Below are positions 23,247 through 30,105 of a stretch of 31,945 bases of DNA, one piece after another. The position numbers and the translations under genes are program-made. The notes beneath the pieces are model-generated. The model made no database searches and was not told where the DNA came from. It was given only the letters and a program-made list of their open reading frames with translations. The stretch spans positions 1-31,945 of the forward strand of contig CALGVA010000069.1 of NCBI GenBank assembly GCA_937920345.1. Reading direction: 5' to 3'. The stretch's first letter is position 1; every line of letters starts with the position of its first letter. This stretch comes from an uncultured Lachnospiraceae bacterium (GTDB taxonomy: Bacteria; Bacillota; Clostridia; Lachnospirales; Lachnospiraceae).

Positions 23247-23612
23247 CAGCATACGTTGATAGCCGGATTCCTGTGCGTGTTCGATTAAATGTGCCAGCAT
23301 CTGCCCGCCGATATTCTGCCCGCGGTAAGATTCCTGCACGAAAACCCGCTTGACTTCCACTTCGGTATCCGAGTATTTCCGCAGCGCCGCGCAGCCCGCG
23401 GCGTGCTGTCCGTCGTAGGCAACGATCACATAGTCCATAGTGTCTAAGTGATTGTATTTCTTATATTTCTCCCGTTTGTCTTCCCCGCCGATGGCACGAT
23501 TGAGAAACTGGTCCAGTTCGGCACAAAGTGCGAGAAAATCGGGATGACTGCAGGGTACTTGCTGTAAGTTCTTCTTCGAAAAGTTTTTGGAATCTGTGTA
23601 TGTGATATTCAT
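23049..23612 (-). CDS. GNAT N-acetyltransferase with read-through tail
   Basis: The protein has 187 residues. The acetyl-CoA motif is VFVQESYRGQNIGGQML (RGQNIG), preceded by the strand VEVKR and followed by LLETGAFLAASVRLYQRYGF and the typical GNAT ending YKNMPESLCMG. The last 25 residues (from about VSDPL) are unlike a GNAT and are antisense to the exosortase gene. Function and substrate are unknown. The start ATG at 23612 has GGAGG 8 bases upstream; the in-frame ATG at 23627 overlaps that site. It is divergent from the LysR gene, which may regulate it. Confidence 0.82.
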   Translation of the reverse strand: MNITYTDSKNFSKKNLQQVPCSHPDFLALCAELDQFLNRAIGGEDKREKYKKYNHLDTMDYVIVAYDGQHAAGCAALRKYSDTEVEVKRVFVQESYRGQNIGGQMLAHLIEHAQESGYQRMLLETGAFLAASVRLYQRYGFTQIENYGEYKNMPESLCMGRGIVSDPLCNRHHNAHTAAHSGNHRRI

Positions 23613-23697
23613 TGCATATACCTCCACATCATGTGTATAAGTTGTTTTTGCTTGTCTTTAGTATATCTGCATGTTATATTATTTGTAAATACGATTA

Positions 23698-23713
23698 ATT
23701 AGATATGACTAAT
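23698..23713. promoter_or_regulatory. Candidate LysR operator in the divergent GNAT-LysR gap
   Basis: ATTAG-ATATGA-CTAAT is a dyad containing the T-N11-A pattern typical of LysR sites. It lies between the divergent genes at 23612 and 23799, as expected for a regulator controlling itself and its neighbour. Confidence 0.4.
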
Positions 23714-23798
23714 TTGAAATTTGAATAAATATATCAATAAACGTTGTATATGCAGAATCTTTGATGGAATCGTTAAATGATTAGAGAGGAGCCCACAC

Positions 23799-24614
23799 AT
23801 GGACACGCAATCTCTACAGACGTTTGTCACGCTGGCGGAGTACCGCAATTTTACCAGAACCGCGGATGCGCTGTTTATCGCGCAGTCCACGGTGACCAAC
23901 CGGATTGCCGAACTGGAGCGGGAGATCGGCAAGCAGTTATTTGACAGAAATAAGAGAAAAGTCACCCTGAGCAGAGAAGGAGAGGCTTTTCTTTTCTATG
24001 CAAAAAGAATGCTGGAATTACAGACAGCGGGAATTCAGGAAGTCAATTCGCTAAAAAAGTATCAGGAAACCTTCCGGATCGGGACGACGAATACGATCTA
24101 TGAGTGTTATCTGTTTCCGCTGATCAGAGGATATATGGAGACGCACCCTGATCACGCCGTGAAGATCACGATCGGCCATTCGGGTGATCTGCTGCAGGCG
24201 CTGCAGGACAATCTGCTGGATGTGGCGTACTCCTATCTGCCGTTCTACCACGCTGGATTCCGGTGCGATGTGTTTGCGACAGATGAGCTTGTGCTTGTCA
24301 CGGGCTGCGGGAATCCGGCATATCAGGGCGGTATCACGAAGGAAGAGCTGCTGCACTCGAATTACCTGTACTGTAATTTTGCTTTGCAGGAGGTTGGCGT
24401 GTTTATCAGGGAGCTTTTTCCGCCGCACTATCAGTTCGGATTTGAGATCGACAACAGTACGAAGCTGATCCCGTATCTGATTACATTTGATGGGATTAGC
24501 TTCGTACCGGAGAGTCTGGCGGCACCGTATATCGAACAGGAGGAATTACGGCGGATTGCTCTTATGGATTTCAAGGCGCCGCGGATCAATAGTTATAAGG
24601 TGGTGAGGGAGTAA
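23799..24614 (+). CDS. LysR-family transcriptional regulator
   Basis: The protein has 271 residues. Residues 1-60 are a winged helix-turn-helix (LQTFVTLAEYRNFTRTADALFIAQSTV read in parts, then ELEREIGKQLFDR), followed by a linker helix and a periplasmic-binding-like effector domain (FRIGTTNTIYECYL, VAYSYLP, VLVTG, GISFVPESLA). Regulators of this type bind a small inducer and control a divergent gene, here the GNAT gene. The protein is 20-30 residues shorter than most LysR proteins at the C-terminus, but ends with a plausible helix. AGAGAGGAG precedes the ATG. The inducer is not deducible. Confidence 0.92.
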   Translation: MDTQSLQTFVTLAEYRNFTRTADALFIAQSTVTNRIAELEREIGKQLFDRNKRKVTLSREGEAFLFYAKRMLELQTAGIQEVNSLKKYQETFRIGTTNTIYECYLFPLIRGYMETHPDHAVKITIGHSGDLLQALQDNLLDVAYSYLPFYHAGFRCDVFATDELVLVTGCGNPAYQGGITKEELLHSNYLYCNFALQEVGVFIRELFPPHYQFGFEIDNSTKLIPYLITFDGISFVPESLAAPYIEQEELRRIALMDFKAPRINSYKVVRE

Positions 24615-24735
24615 TGAGCAAACAGCACTTCTTTGGATCTGTTGCGCAATGCGGCATATATAGCGATGGCGGTTCTCATCATTTTTTGATTGCTGCTGCG
24701 GTGTTATTTATTACGTAATATGGTATTGTTTGTAT

Positions 24736-24781
24736 AAAATATTCTTCCCTTAGATTTCGCGAAAAGGAAGAATATTTTTAT
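24736..24781. terminator. Terminator after the LysR gene
   Basis: AATATTCTTCC (24738-24748) pairs exactly with GGAAGAATATT (24766-24776), extended by A and T runs on both sides. The loop contains the palindrome TTTCGCGAAA, which recurs at 25672-25681. The preceding 24615-24735 shows no gene. Confidence 0.8.
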
Positions 24782-24797
24782 TGGGAAGATTAAACTA

Positions 24798-24856
24798 TTG
24801 ACATATGAAAAAAATAATTATACAATTTAGTAAAATACATATTTTACTAAATTGTA
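24798..24856 (+). promoter_or_regulatory. Promoter overlapped by a 36-bp palindromic operator
   Basis: A perfect TTGACA (24798-24803), a 17-base spacer and TACAAT (24821-24826). The -10 box is the first part of a 16-bp perfect dyad (24821-24836 and 24841-24856, arm TACAATTTAGTAAAAT, 4-base centre). Transcription would start inside the dyad, so it must work as a DNA site, most simply a repressor operator. The TACA/TGTA ends resemble BlaI/MecI operators. TAGTAAAATA also occurs in the promoter of the second blaI-like gene (31848-31857). Confidence 0.7.
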
Positions 24857-24933
24857 TTAAAAATGATTTATAAATCATACGTAGCCCGTAAAATGAAACA
24901 ATTAACTGGTAAACTAAGAAAGAGAGGTATTTT

Positions 24934-25566
24934 ATGTTTAAGAAAATAATGTGTTTATGCTTGAGTGCATTGTTGCTTTTGGGAAATAGTATGAATACTT
25001 ATGCAGCGGAACAAAGTCATATAGAGTCAAATGCTGCTGAAACAGTGTGTCTCATAGATTGTACTGATGGAAAAACAATAGAGGTGCCGGTTACTAATGT
25101 CAATAGGACGATGGAACAGGAAGGAGATCAACTGAAAGTGTCTTCGACAATAGAGATTACGATTCCTGTTGAACAAGAACTGGGTATACAACCGCAGGCA
25201 GTCGTGACAGACGGCGGTGTGACAACAAGAATACGTTTAGATATGATATATACGCAGTCTGGAACCAGATATAGATTAGATAGGGTTGAAGGAGCGTTTG
25301 AACAGCTTGATAAGGCTTTTACCATATCAGATCGAATTGTCAAATATATAGCTGAGGAGGATCATAGAGGGGAGCCAAAAACGTATAGTGTACAGTCAAA
25401 TACATCTTTTTCATTCCCTGGACATGGTACATGGGTTGAGACAAATGGTACGGTTCAGTATTGGATTTATGGCTATGCTAAATGTAAAATATCTCGAGGA
25501 GGGAGTACGTGGGAACTGCGTTGCAACAATACGATCATCGAGAGGAATCCGGGTAATTTGGTTTAG
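24934..25566 (+). CDS. Secreted protein of unknown function
   Basis: The protein has 210 residues. A signal peptide (1-24) ends MNTYA before AEQ. The mature part has no family motif that I recognise: it is Thr/Ser-rich, likely all-beta, with a mid part rich in short strands (STIEITIPV, TRIRLDMIY) and a C-terminus with aromatic and Gly residues (FPGHGTW, VQYWIYGYAKCK). Two Cys pairs (in VCLIDC and between KCK and RCN) could form disulfides outside the cell. The DNA is distinctly AT-rich compared with the preceding genes, hinting at transfer. AGAGAGG precedes the ATG. The palindromic promoter implies tight repression. It forms its own unit, ending at the hairpin 25595-25631. Confidence 0.75.
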   Translation: MFKKIMCLCLSALLLLGNSMNTYAAEQSHIESNAAETVCLIDCTDGKTIEVPVTNVNRTMEQEGDQLKVSSTIEITIPVEQELGIQPQAVVTDGGVTTRIRLDMIYTQSGTRYRLDRVEGAFEQLDKAFTISDRIVKYIAEEDHRGEPKTYSVQSNTSFSFPGHGTWVETNGTVQYWIYGYAKCKISRGGSTWELRCNNTIIERNPGNLV

Positions 25567-25594
25567 GTAATTTAGGACAGGACTGAGTTCTCTA

Positions 25595-25631
25595 ATGTGG
25601 GAAATAAGAGTTTAACTTTTATTTCCCACAT
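25595..25631. terminator. Hairpin terminating the secreted-protein gene
   Basis: ATGTGGGAAATAA (25595-25607) pairs exactly with TTATTTCCCACAT (25619-25631). No strong U-run follows in the forward direction, so termination may be partial. Confidence 0.65.
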
Positions 25632-25733
25632 GTTAATATTGCATTGAAAGAATACTAAGGTTTGTAAACAATTTCGCGAAAAGCAAATAAAATAGTATAA
25701 CGATGATATATGACTGTTAATAGGAGGGAGATA

Positions 25734-26177
25734 ATGAAGAAAGGGAAATTAATGATTGAGACGCTTGCTGTGATCTGTATTACTACGGTCGGATATCTGT
25801 ATTGCCGGGGGAGGATGGAAAGCTACTATAACCTTGAGGGAAATTACCCCACGCTTCCGATGGTTATTTTACCGTTTCTGTTTTTCCTGCCGGCGTATAT
25901 GGCTGGAAGATGGATATTCCACTATGTGGTGTGTTCCGTACATACAAAAGCGCTGCGTGTACTTTTTGTGATACAGGTTTTTATTTTGTGCATTTATCTT
26001 GTGGCTGGGATATTTTGGATGGTTATGACAGTTACGGGACTGGGGATGGCAAATAGGTTTTTGCAGAAAGGCTATGCGTATTTTATCATGTTTGGCGGAT
26101 CGAAAATCTGCAGCGCAATATTTGCAGCTTTAGGGATTTTATTTGCATTTAGTATTTGCAGTGTCCGTGAAAATTAA
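25734..26177 (+). CDS. Small integral membrane protein, unknown function
   Basis: The protein has 147 residues and about four hydrophobic helices (about 7-24, 42-62, 75-100, 115-140) with a short loop containing YYNLEGNYP between the first two. No family was recognised and no catalytic motif is visible. The ATG at 25734 has an excellent AGGAGGG upstream; the frame extends eight codons further without a site. It is followed by the blaI-like promoter, so it seems to be a separate unit. It could belong to the secreted-protein system or to the BlaI/M56 module, for example as an envelope-stress or bacteriocin-related protein, but this is only positional inference. Confidence 0.7.
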   Translation: MKKGKLMIETLAVICITTVGYLYCRGRMESYYNLEGNYPTLPMVILPFLFFLPAYMAGRWIFHYVVCSVHTKALRVLFVIQVFILCIYLVAGIFWMVMTVTGLGMANRFLQKGYAYFIMFGGSKICSAIFAALGILFAFSICSVREN

Positions 26178-26200
26178 AATATTAATACTGGAATTTCCAG

Positions 26201-26253
26201 TTGACATCCCGAATATGCTAAAGTACAATAAAACTGTGTTACAAACGTAACAC
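26201..26253 (+). promoter_or_regulatory. Promoter and BlaI-type operator of the left blaI/M56 operon
   Basis: TTGACA (26201-26206), a 17-base spacer and TACAAT (26224-26229). Just downstream lies the perfect dyad GTGTTAC-AAAC-GTAACAC (26236-26253), covering the start site. The TTACA/TGTAA-like core is that of BlaI/MecI operators, so autoregulation is expected. Confidence 0.75.
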
Positions 26254-26272
26254 GAGAAAGCGGAACAAAACA

Positions 26273-26653
26273 ATGAATACAGTAAACTGTAAGATTTCTG
26301 ATGCGGAACTGGAAGTGATGAAGATACTCTGGCGGGAGGAACAGCCTGTGACGTTCAGTGACATCCGCACGGAACTGAATCGCAAAAAGGGCTGGGAAAA
26401 ATCAACGATCGCGACGCTGCTGCGGAGGCTGGCGGGAAAGGGAGCGGTTTCGGTGCAGGAGAAAGAGGTGCGTTATTATACACCCAATATCCTGAAGGAA
26501 GATTACATTATGGCAAGGGAAAAGAGCCTGATCAATAAGCTCTACGAAGGCAGTGCCAGGAACTTCGTTGCGGCGCTCTGCCAGAGCGGGGATCTCACAG
26601 AAGCCGATATCGATGAATTGAAGGCGTATTTTCGGATGGGGGACAAGAAGTAA
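26273..26653 (+). CDS. BlaI/MecI-family repressor (left module)
   Basis: The protein has 126 residues. The N-terminal winged helix (ISDAELEVMKILW, then VTFSDIRTEL and KSTIATLLRRLAGKG with the wing VRYYTP) is typical of BlaI/MecI/CopY. The C-terminal part (about 80-126) is the dimerisation domain that the partner protease normally cleaves. It would bind the dyad at 26236-26253 and silence itself and the M56 gene until a signal activates the protease. The start ATG at 26273 has GCGGAACAA upstream, a weak site. Its stop overlaps the M56 start (TAATG), so translation is coupled. No beta-lactamase gene is nearby, so the regulated function is not antibiotic resistance in any obvious way. Confidence 0.9.
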   Translation: MNTVNCKISDAELEVMKILWREEQPVTFSDIRTELNRKKGWEKSTIATLLRRLAGKGAVSVQEKEVRYYTPNILKEDYIMAREKSLINKLYEGSARNFVAALCQSGDLTEADIDELKAYFRMGDKK

Positions 26654-28269
26654 TGAGCGGTATGGAAGCACATACAATAGATGTTATTACGCTTATTCTT
26701 ACGATGACAATTACCGGCAGTATCGTGTCGGTTTTTCTGTTTGCAATCAAGCCGGTGATCAAGGACAGGCTGCCGAAGACATTTCAATATTACATGTGGT
26801 TTCCGGTGATTATCGCTTTGATACTGCCTTTATCTGAGGCTGCCGTGCCGCCCGTATGGAGCCGTCCGGCCGCGCCGGTGGGCGCAGCGCATGATCTGGC
26901 GCAGTGGATTGCCGATACGGCACTGGAAAAGCCGGTAAATACCGTATTAGCGCCACAGCCGGAAAGCGGACAGGAAACCATGCAGACTGCGGTACATGCG
27001 CCGGCTGCAGCGGCGATACTGGTTGGCATCTGGCAGTCCGGAATGCTTTTGACGCTTGGTTACCATGTGGCAGGCTATGTGCGGTACGTCCGGAAGATCA
27101 GGAGGTATAACAAATGTGCAGGCCGGCAGGAAGCGGAACTGCTGTGTGTGTTGTCAGGCGGCGGCCATACGCCGCGGCTGTATCAGAACGCGTTTGTCGC
27201 GACTCCTGTTTTGATCGGCGTGCTGCATCCCGAGATGATTCTGCCGGATAAAAAGTATGAGGAAACGGAACTCCAAAGTATTTTTTTACATGAAATGACA
27301 CACATGAGACGGCATGATATTGCAGTGAAATGGCTGCTGGTATTTGCCGGTGCACTGCATTGGTTTAATCCGGTTATCCACTGTGTATGCCGGGAGATCA
27401 ACAGGGCGTGTGAGCTGGCATGCGATGAAGCCGTTATAAAGAAATATGACAATGACCAGAAACAGCATTACGGCGATGCATTGATTACAGTTGCGGCTGA
27501 TACGGTGAGAGGGATTCCCGCTTCGATCACGATGTTTGAGGACAAGAAGAACCTGAAAGAAAGACTGGAGGCTATTATGAGACACAGAGATTTTTCTAAA
27601 AAAACAGTTTTTATATCCGGTATATTGCTCGGGATCGTTATATGCGCTACCCTTTGCATTGGTACGGCAAGAGCCTCCGCGAACCGGGAGAGCGGAGGCG
27701 TCATCACATATGCGGACGAAAGCCCTATGCAGAGACAGCGGCATAAGAAAGAAATAGAACTGAAACAGGTGATAAGTGATTATGATCCGGATAATATCGC
27801 CGGAGTGTGGGTTTATCTGGACGGTTCCGATCAGGAGATTACATCCGCCAATATTATGGTTGCGTGTAGGGATGAGATTGCGGATGCAGACGAACTGGAT
27901 CAGCTCAAGGCGGTTGCGGCGGAGTACCTTAAGCTGGAGGAAGAGAATATCAATCTGGAATGTATGGACATGGAAGCATTTACCACAAAGGATTACTATA
28001 TCGATAATGTGGATACAAACACAAACACCGACAAGGAGCAGGCATATCTTGATTACCTTAGAAAAACATTGGCCGAAACGATCAAAGAGGAGATGGGGGT
28101 CACGGATTGTGAGATTGATCTAAGCTATGCAGATGGGGAAATTATTTCTGCCAGGGTGAGTATAGCTGTCGAAGACGGCGGGGCTGATATGCCGGAAGCA
28201 GACATAGTAGATTATATTTCTCATGCTCTGGGGATTCCTGTGGAGGATATTGTATTGACGTTTGCTTAA
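26653..28269 (+). CDS. BlaR1-like M56 metalloprotease with RBM-like sensor tail
   Basis: The protein has 538 residues. Membrane helices lie at about 10-32, 47-62, 118-140 and 318-338. The zinc protease motif is HEMTH (213-217) with the third ligand in ELACDEA (254-260), as in BlaR1/MecR1. Instead of a penicillin-binding sensor, the C-terminus (about 345-538) holds two similar alpha/beta units: VWVYLDGSDQEITSANIMV... to LKLEEENINLECM, and EIDLSYADGEIISARVSI... to HALGIPVEDIVLTF. These look like ring-building-motif domains of the SpoIIIAG/FliF type, which self-assemble. It is co-translated with the upstream blaI-like gene and presumably cleaves that repressor after sensing an envelope signal. 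The hairpin at 28308-28340 follows. Confidence 0.85.
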   Translation: MSGMEAHTIDVITLILTMTITGSIVSVFLFAIKPVIKDRLPKTFQYYMWFPVIIALILPLSEAAVPPVWSRPAAPVGAAHDLAQWIADTALEKPVNTVLAPQPESGQETMQTAVHAPAAAAILVGIWQSGMLLTLGYHVAGYVRYVRKIRRYNKCAGRQEAELLCVLSGGGHTPRLYQNAFVATPVLIGVLHPEMILPDKKYEETELQSIFLHEMTHMRRHDIAVKWLLVFAGALHWFNPVIHCVCREINRACELACDEAVIKKYDNDQKQHYGDALITVAADTVRGIPASITMFEDKKNLKERLEAIMRHRDFSKKTVFISGILLGIVICATLCIGTARASANRESGGVITYADESPMQRQRHKKEIELKQVISDYDPDNIAGVWVYLDGSDQEITSANIMVACRDEIADADELDQLKAVAAEYLKLEEENINLECMDMEAFTTKDYYIDNVDTNTNTDKEQAYLDYLRKTLAETIKEEMGVTDCEIDLSYADGEIISARVSIAVEDGGADMPEADIVDYISHALGIPVEDIVLTFA

Positions 28270-28277
28270 ATGCTGCT

Positions 28278-28353
28278 ATGTATGTATCATATATAATCCG
28301 ATTCGTCACAGGAAATGTCCGGAAAGCGGGCATTTCCTGTACGGTTTCAGAAT
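28278..28353 (+). repeat. Left copy of a diverged repeat with hairpin
   Basis: About 76 bp resembles 29974-30051 (ATGTATGT..., GATTCRTCAC, AATGTCCGGAAA, CATTTCC, GTTTYAG) at roughly three-quarters identity. It contains the hairpin ACAGGAAATG...CATTTCCTGT (28308-28340), in which base changes between copies largely preserve pairing. It lies just after the M56 gene and may end its transcript. Confidence 0.7.
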
Positions 28354-28373
28354 TCTCCGAACAGAGTCTTACT

Positions 28374-28495
28374 CTATTTCTTCCGATTCCTTTCTCGTAG
28401 CAGTTTGCGCAGTTCCCTGGTGTCCTCCTCGGAGATACTGTCTCCGCCGGAAAGAGCCAGCATAAATGTCTTCAGGGAACCGTCAAACAACTGGT
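28374..28495 (-). pseudogene. Truncated duplicate of the right-hand blaI gene end
   Basis: On the minus strand this reads QLFDGSLKTFMLALSGGD, then SISEEDTRELRKLLRERN, RKK and a stop, the C-terminus of the BlaI at 31431-31814. Over 120 bp (28376-28495 against 31433-31552) I count six mismatches, about 95% identity. Homology stops abruptly at 28495. No start, DNA-binding domain or ribosome site exists. A short stretch left of it (28357-28372) resembles an M56 gene segment (31243-31258), so the neighbour may be a deleted blaI-blaR pair. Confidence 0.85.
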
Positions 28496-28729
28496 TCCCT
28501 GACAAATTGTAAGCCTGTGATTCTTCATGCCAGAACGCAGTACATCAATTATTATGGAGGACATGCTTCAGGACATTATTTAAGTTTGGATTATATTAAT
28601 AGATCTACAGATACAGTTCGGATTGTTGACTGCAATAATAATGATGCATATTATGGTATTCATAATGTGACATTATCAGAAGCTTTCAACAGCATTAATA
28701 AGGAATCAGAAAGATATTTAATTTATTAA
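28496..28729 (+). pseudogene. 3' fragment of a C39-like cysteine peptidase gene
   Basis: From 28496 the plus-strand frame reads TNCKPVILHARTQY, then YYGGHASGHYLSLDYIN, VRIVDCNNNDAYYG and ends ERYLIY. This is the C-terminal half of a peptidase_C39_2-like domain, with the catalytic His in SGHY and the Asp in IVDC. The N-terminal half with the Cys is missing, cut exactly where the blaI fragment ends. In the full frame the first codons come from antisense blaI sequence, so any product would be nonfunctional. The following lipoprotein gene starts 17 bases later and may once have been its operon partner. Confidence 0.6.
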
Positions 28730-28746
28730 AAGAAAGTAGCAGATTT

Positions 28747-29922
28747 ATGGGAAAACGGTGTATAGCGCTGATATGTATGATCATAGTCAGTATTACAGGC
28801 TGTGGCGGCAGGGACGACAGTGTTTTAGATTTTCGGGAACAGAAAAAAGAAATGACAGTCTATACAGAAGCGGACTATCTTAAAGAACGGGTCCGTTTAG
28901 AGATTATAGATGTTCCGAAACCAGAATACGCATATGTATCTGCATGGACTGTATATGATGAAATGATCTATTATGAAGCAGACTATATTGATTATCTGAC
29001 AGACCATGAAGGGAAAGGCGCCATAGAACCGACATCAGAGCATTATACGAAGGTGATGTCATACGATATACAGTCCGGAGATACAAAAATATTGTATCAG
29101 GCGGAAGACATTATCGCAATTACGGATCTATGTACAGATGGGAAGATACTGATCTGGGAGGAGTATCCGAGACGAGAAAATATGTCATGGCGTATAAAAA
29201 TGCTGTCATTGACAGAGAAGGACAGCGTGGCGGAGACAATCTTTTCAGATGGCGATACAGAAGGAGAACTCTGGGACATCATACCAAATCTTGCGGACCA
29301 GAAAATATATTGGTATGATCAGGACGATCTGGAAAAGAATGGACATCCGATTAAACTTTATAGCTATGATATCATAAGGAAAGAAATAAAACTCGAAAAA
29401 GAGGGACTGGATCTGGCATCACCGTATGAACAGATATCCATTATTGACGGCAAAAAATGTACTTATGAAATGCACACTCCTGATGGTGCAAAACAAAAAT
29501 ATTTTAAAACCGGCAGTATCTACATTGAAGACAGGGAAAAAGATGGAATGATTACGTTATTGACGCCATCAAAAATAATGCATCCGGTCGCAAATGATAA
29601 ATTCTGTATCTGGGGAGAATCCTATGAGTCAGATGATGAATTGTGGCTATATGATTACCAGTCAGGGCAATTGGAATGTATTTCCCTCGAGGAGATGGGC
29701 GGAAAATTTGCTTACATGCTATTGGATGATCTGATTATCGTATCTACGAGAAACGGAATATGGTGTATTGAACCGGAGACACAGACGTACGCAAATCTGC
29801 TTTTGTTTGGTGAAGAATATTCCTATGGCAATATCTGGCATACTTTGGATGGCAGTGCATGTATGCAGATTGATTCATCTGAGGAAAAGATCAGTATTGC
29901 GAAAATTAATATGATGGAATAA
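28747..29922 (+). CDS. Lipoprotein with beta-propeller-like repeats
   Basis: The protein has 391 residues. A lipoprotein signal ends with the lipobox SITGC (Cys19). The mature part is made of repeated beta segments of the form MSYDIQSGDTKILYQ, KIYWYD, KLYSYDIIRKE, ELWLYDYQSGQLECIS and NGIWCIEPETQT, like propeller blades of the DUF5050/TolB kind. Such proteins are anchored to the outer face of the membrane and bind peptides or ligands; the ligand is unknown. The ribosome site is weak (AAAGAAAG). It follows the truncated C39-like gene and is AT-rich relative to the left half of the window. No terminator other than the repeat hairpin at 30004-30038 follows. Confidence 0.75.
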   Translation: MGKRCIALICMIIVSITGCGGRDDSVLDFREQKKEMTVYTEADYLKERVRLEIIDVPKPEYAYVSAWTVYDEMIYYEADYIDYLTDHEGKGAIEPTSEHYTKVMSYDIQSGDTKILYQAEDIIAITDLCTDGKILIWEEYPRRENMSWRIKMLSLTEKDSVAETIFSDGDTEGELWDIIPNLADQKIYWYDQDDLEKNGHPIKLYSYDIIRKEIKLEKEGLDLASPYEQISIIDGKKCTYEMHTPDGAKQKYFKTGSIYIEDREKDGMITLLTPSKIMHPVANDKFCIWGESYESDDELWLYDYQSGQLECISLEEMGGKFAYMLLDDLIIVSTRNGIWCIEPETQTYANLLLFGEEYSYGNIWHTLDGSACMQIDSSEEKISIAKINMME

Positions 29923-29973
29923 TGCCGTCAGTGTCCATAAGCAGCATGTTATCCAAAACCATACGGGCCTGGA

Positions 29974-30051
29974 ATGTATGTGTAACGTATTAATTTGATT
30001 CATCACGGGGAATGTCCGGAAAACAGACATTTCCCGTGCAGTTTTAGGATT
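29974..30051 (+). repeat. Right copy of the diverged hairpin repeat
   Basis: Matches 28278-28353 in the same orientation, 1.7 kb apart. The hairpin CACGGGGAATGTC with GACATTTCCCGTG (30004-30038, one G-U) is preserved. It lies between the lipoprotein and the convergent M56 gene and could end both. The rest of the 183-base gap shows nothing else. Confidence 0.7.
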
Positions 30052-30105
30052 ATGTAAGATAAAACTCCTGAGGTTAGACCACAGCAGCCTGCTCTGACAT
30101 GAAAG

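Noticed and set aside
24622..24726. Short open frames after the LysR gene (for example MSKQHFFGS)
   Set aside because: No ribosome site, overlapping frames and no similarity recognised; probably noncoding sequence before the terminator.
26273..28269. Beta-lactam resistance operon
   Set aside because: BlaI and BlaR1-like proteins are present, but no beta-lactamase or PBP2a gene is nearby and both M56 proteins lack the penicillin-binding sensor.
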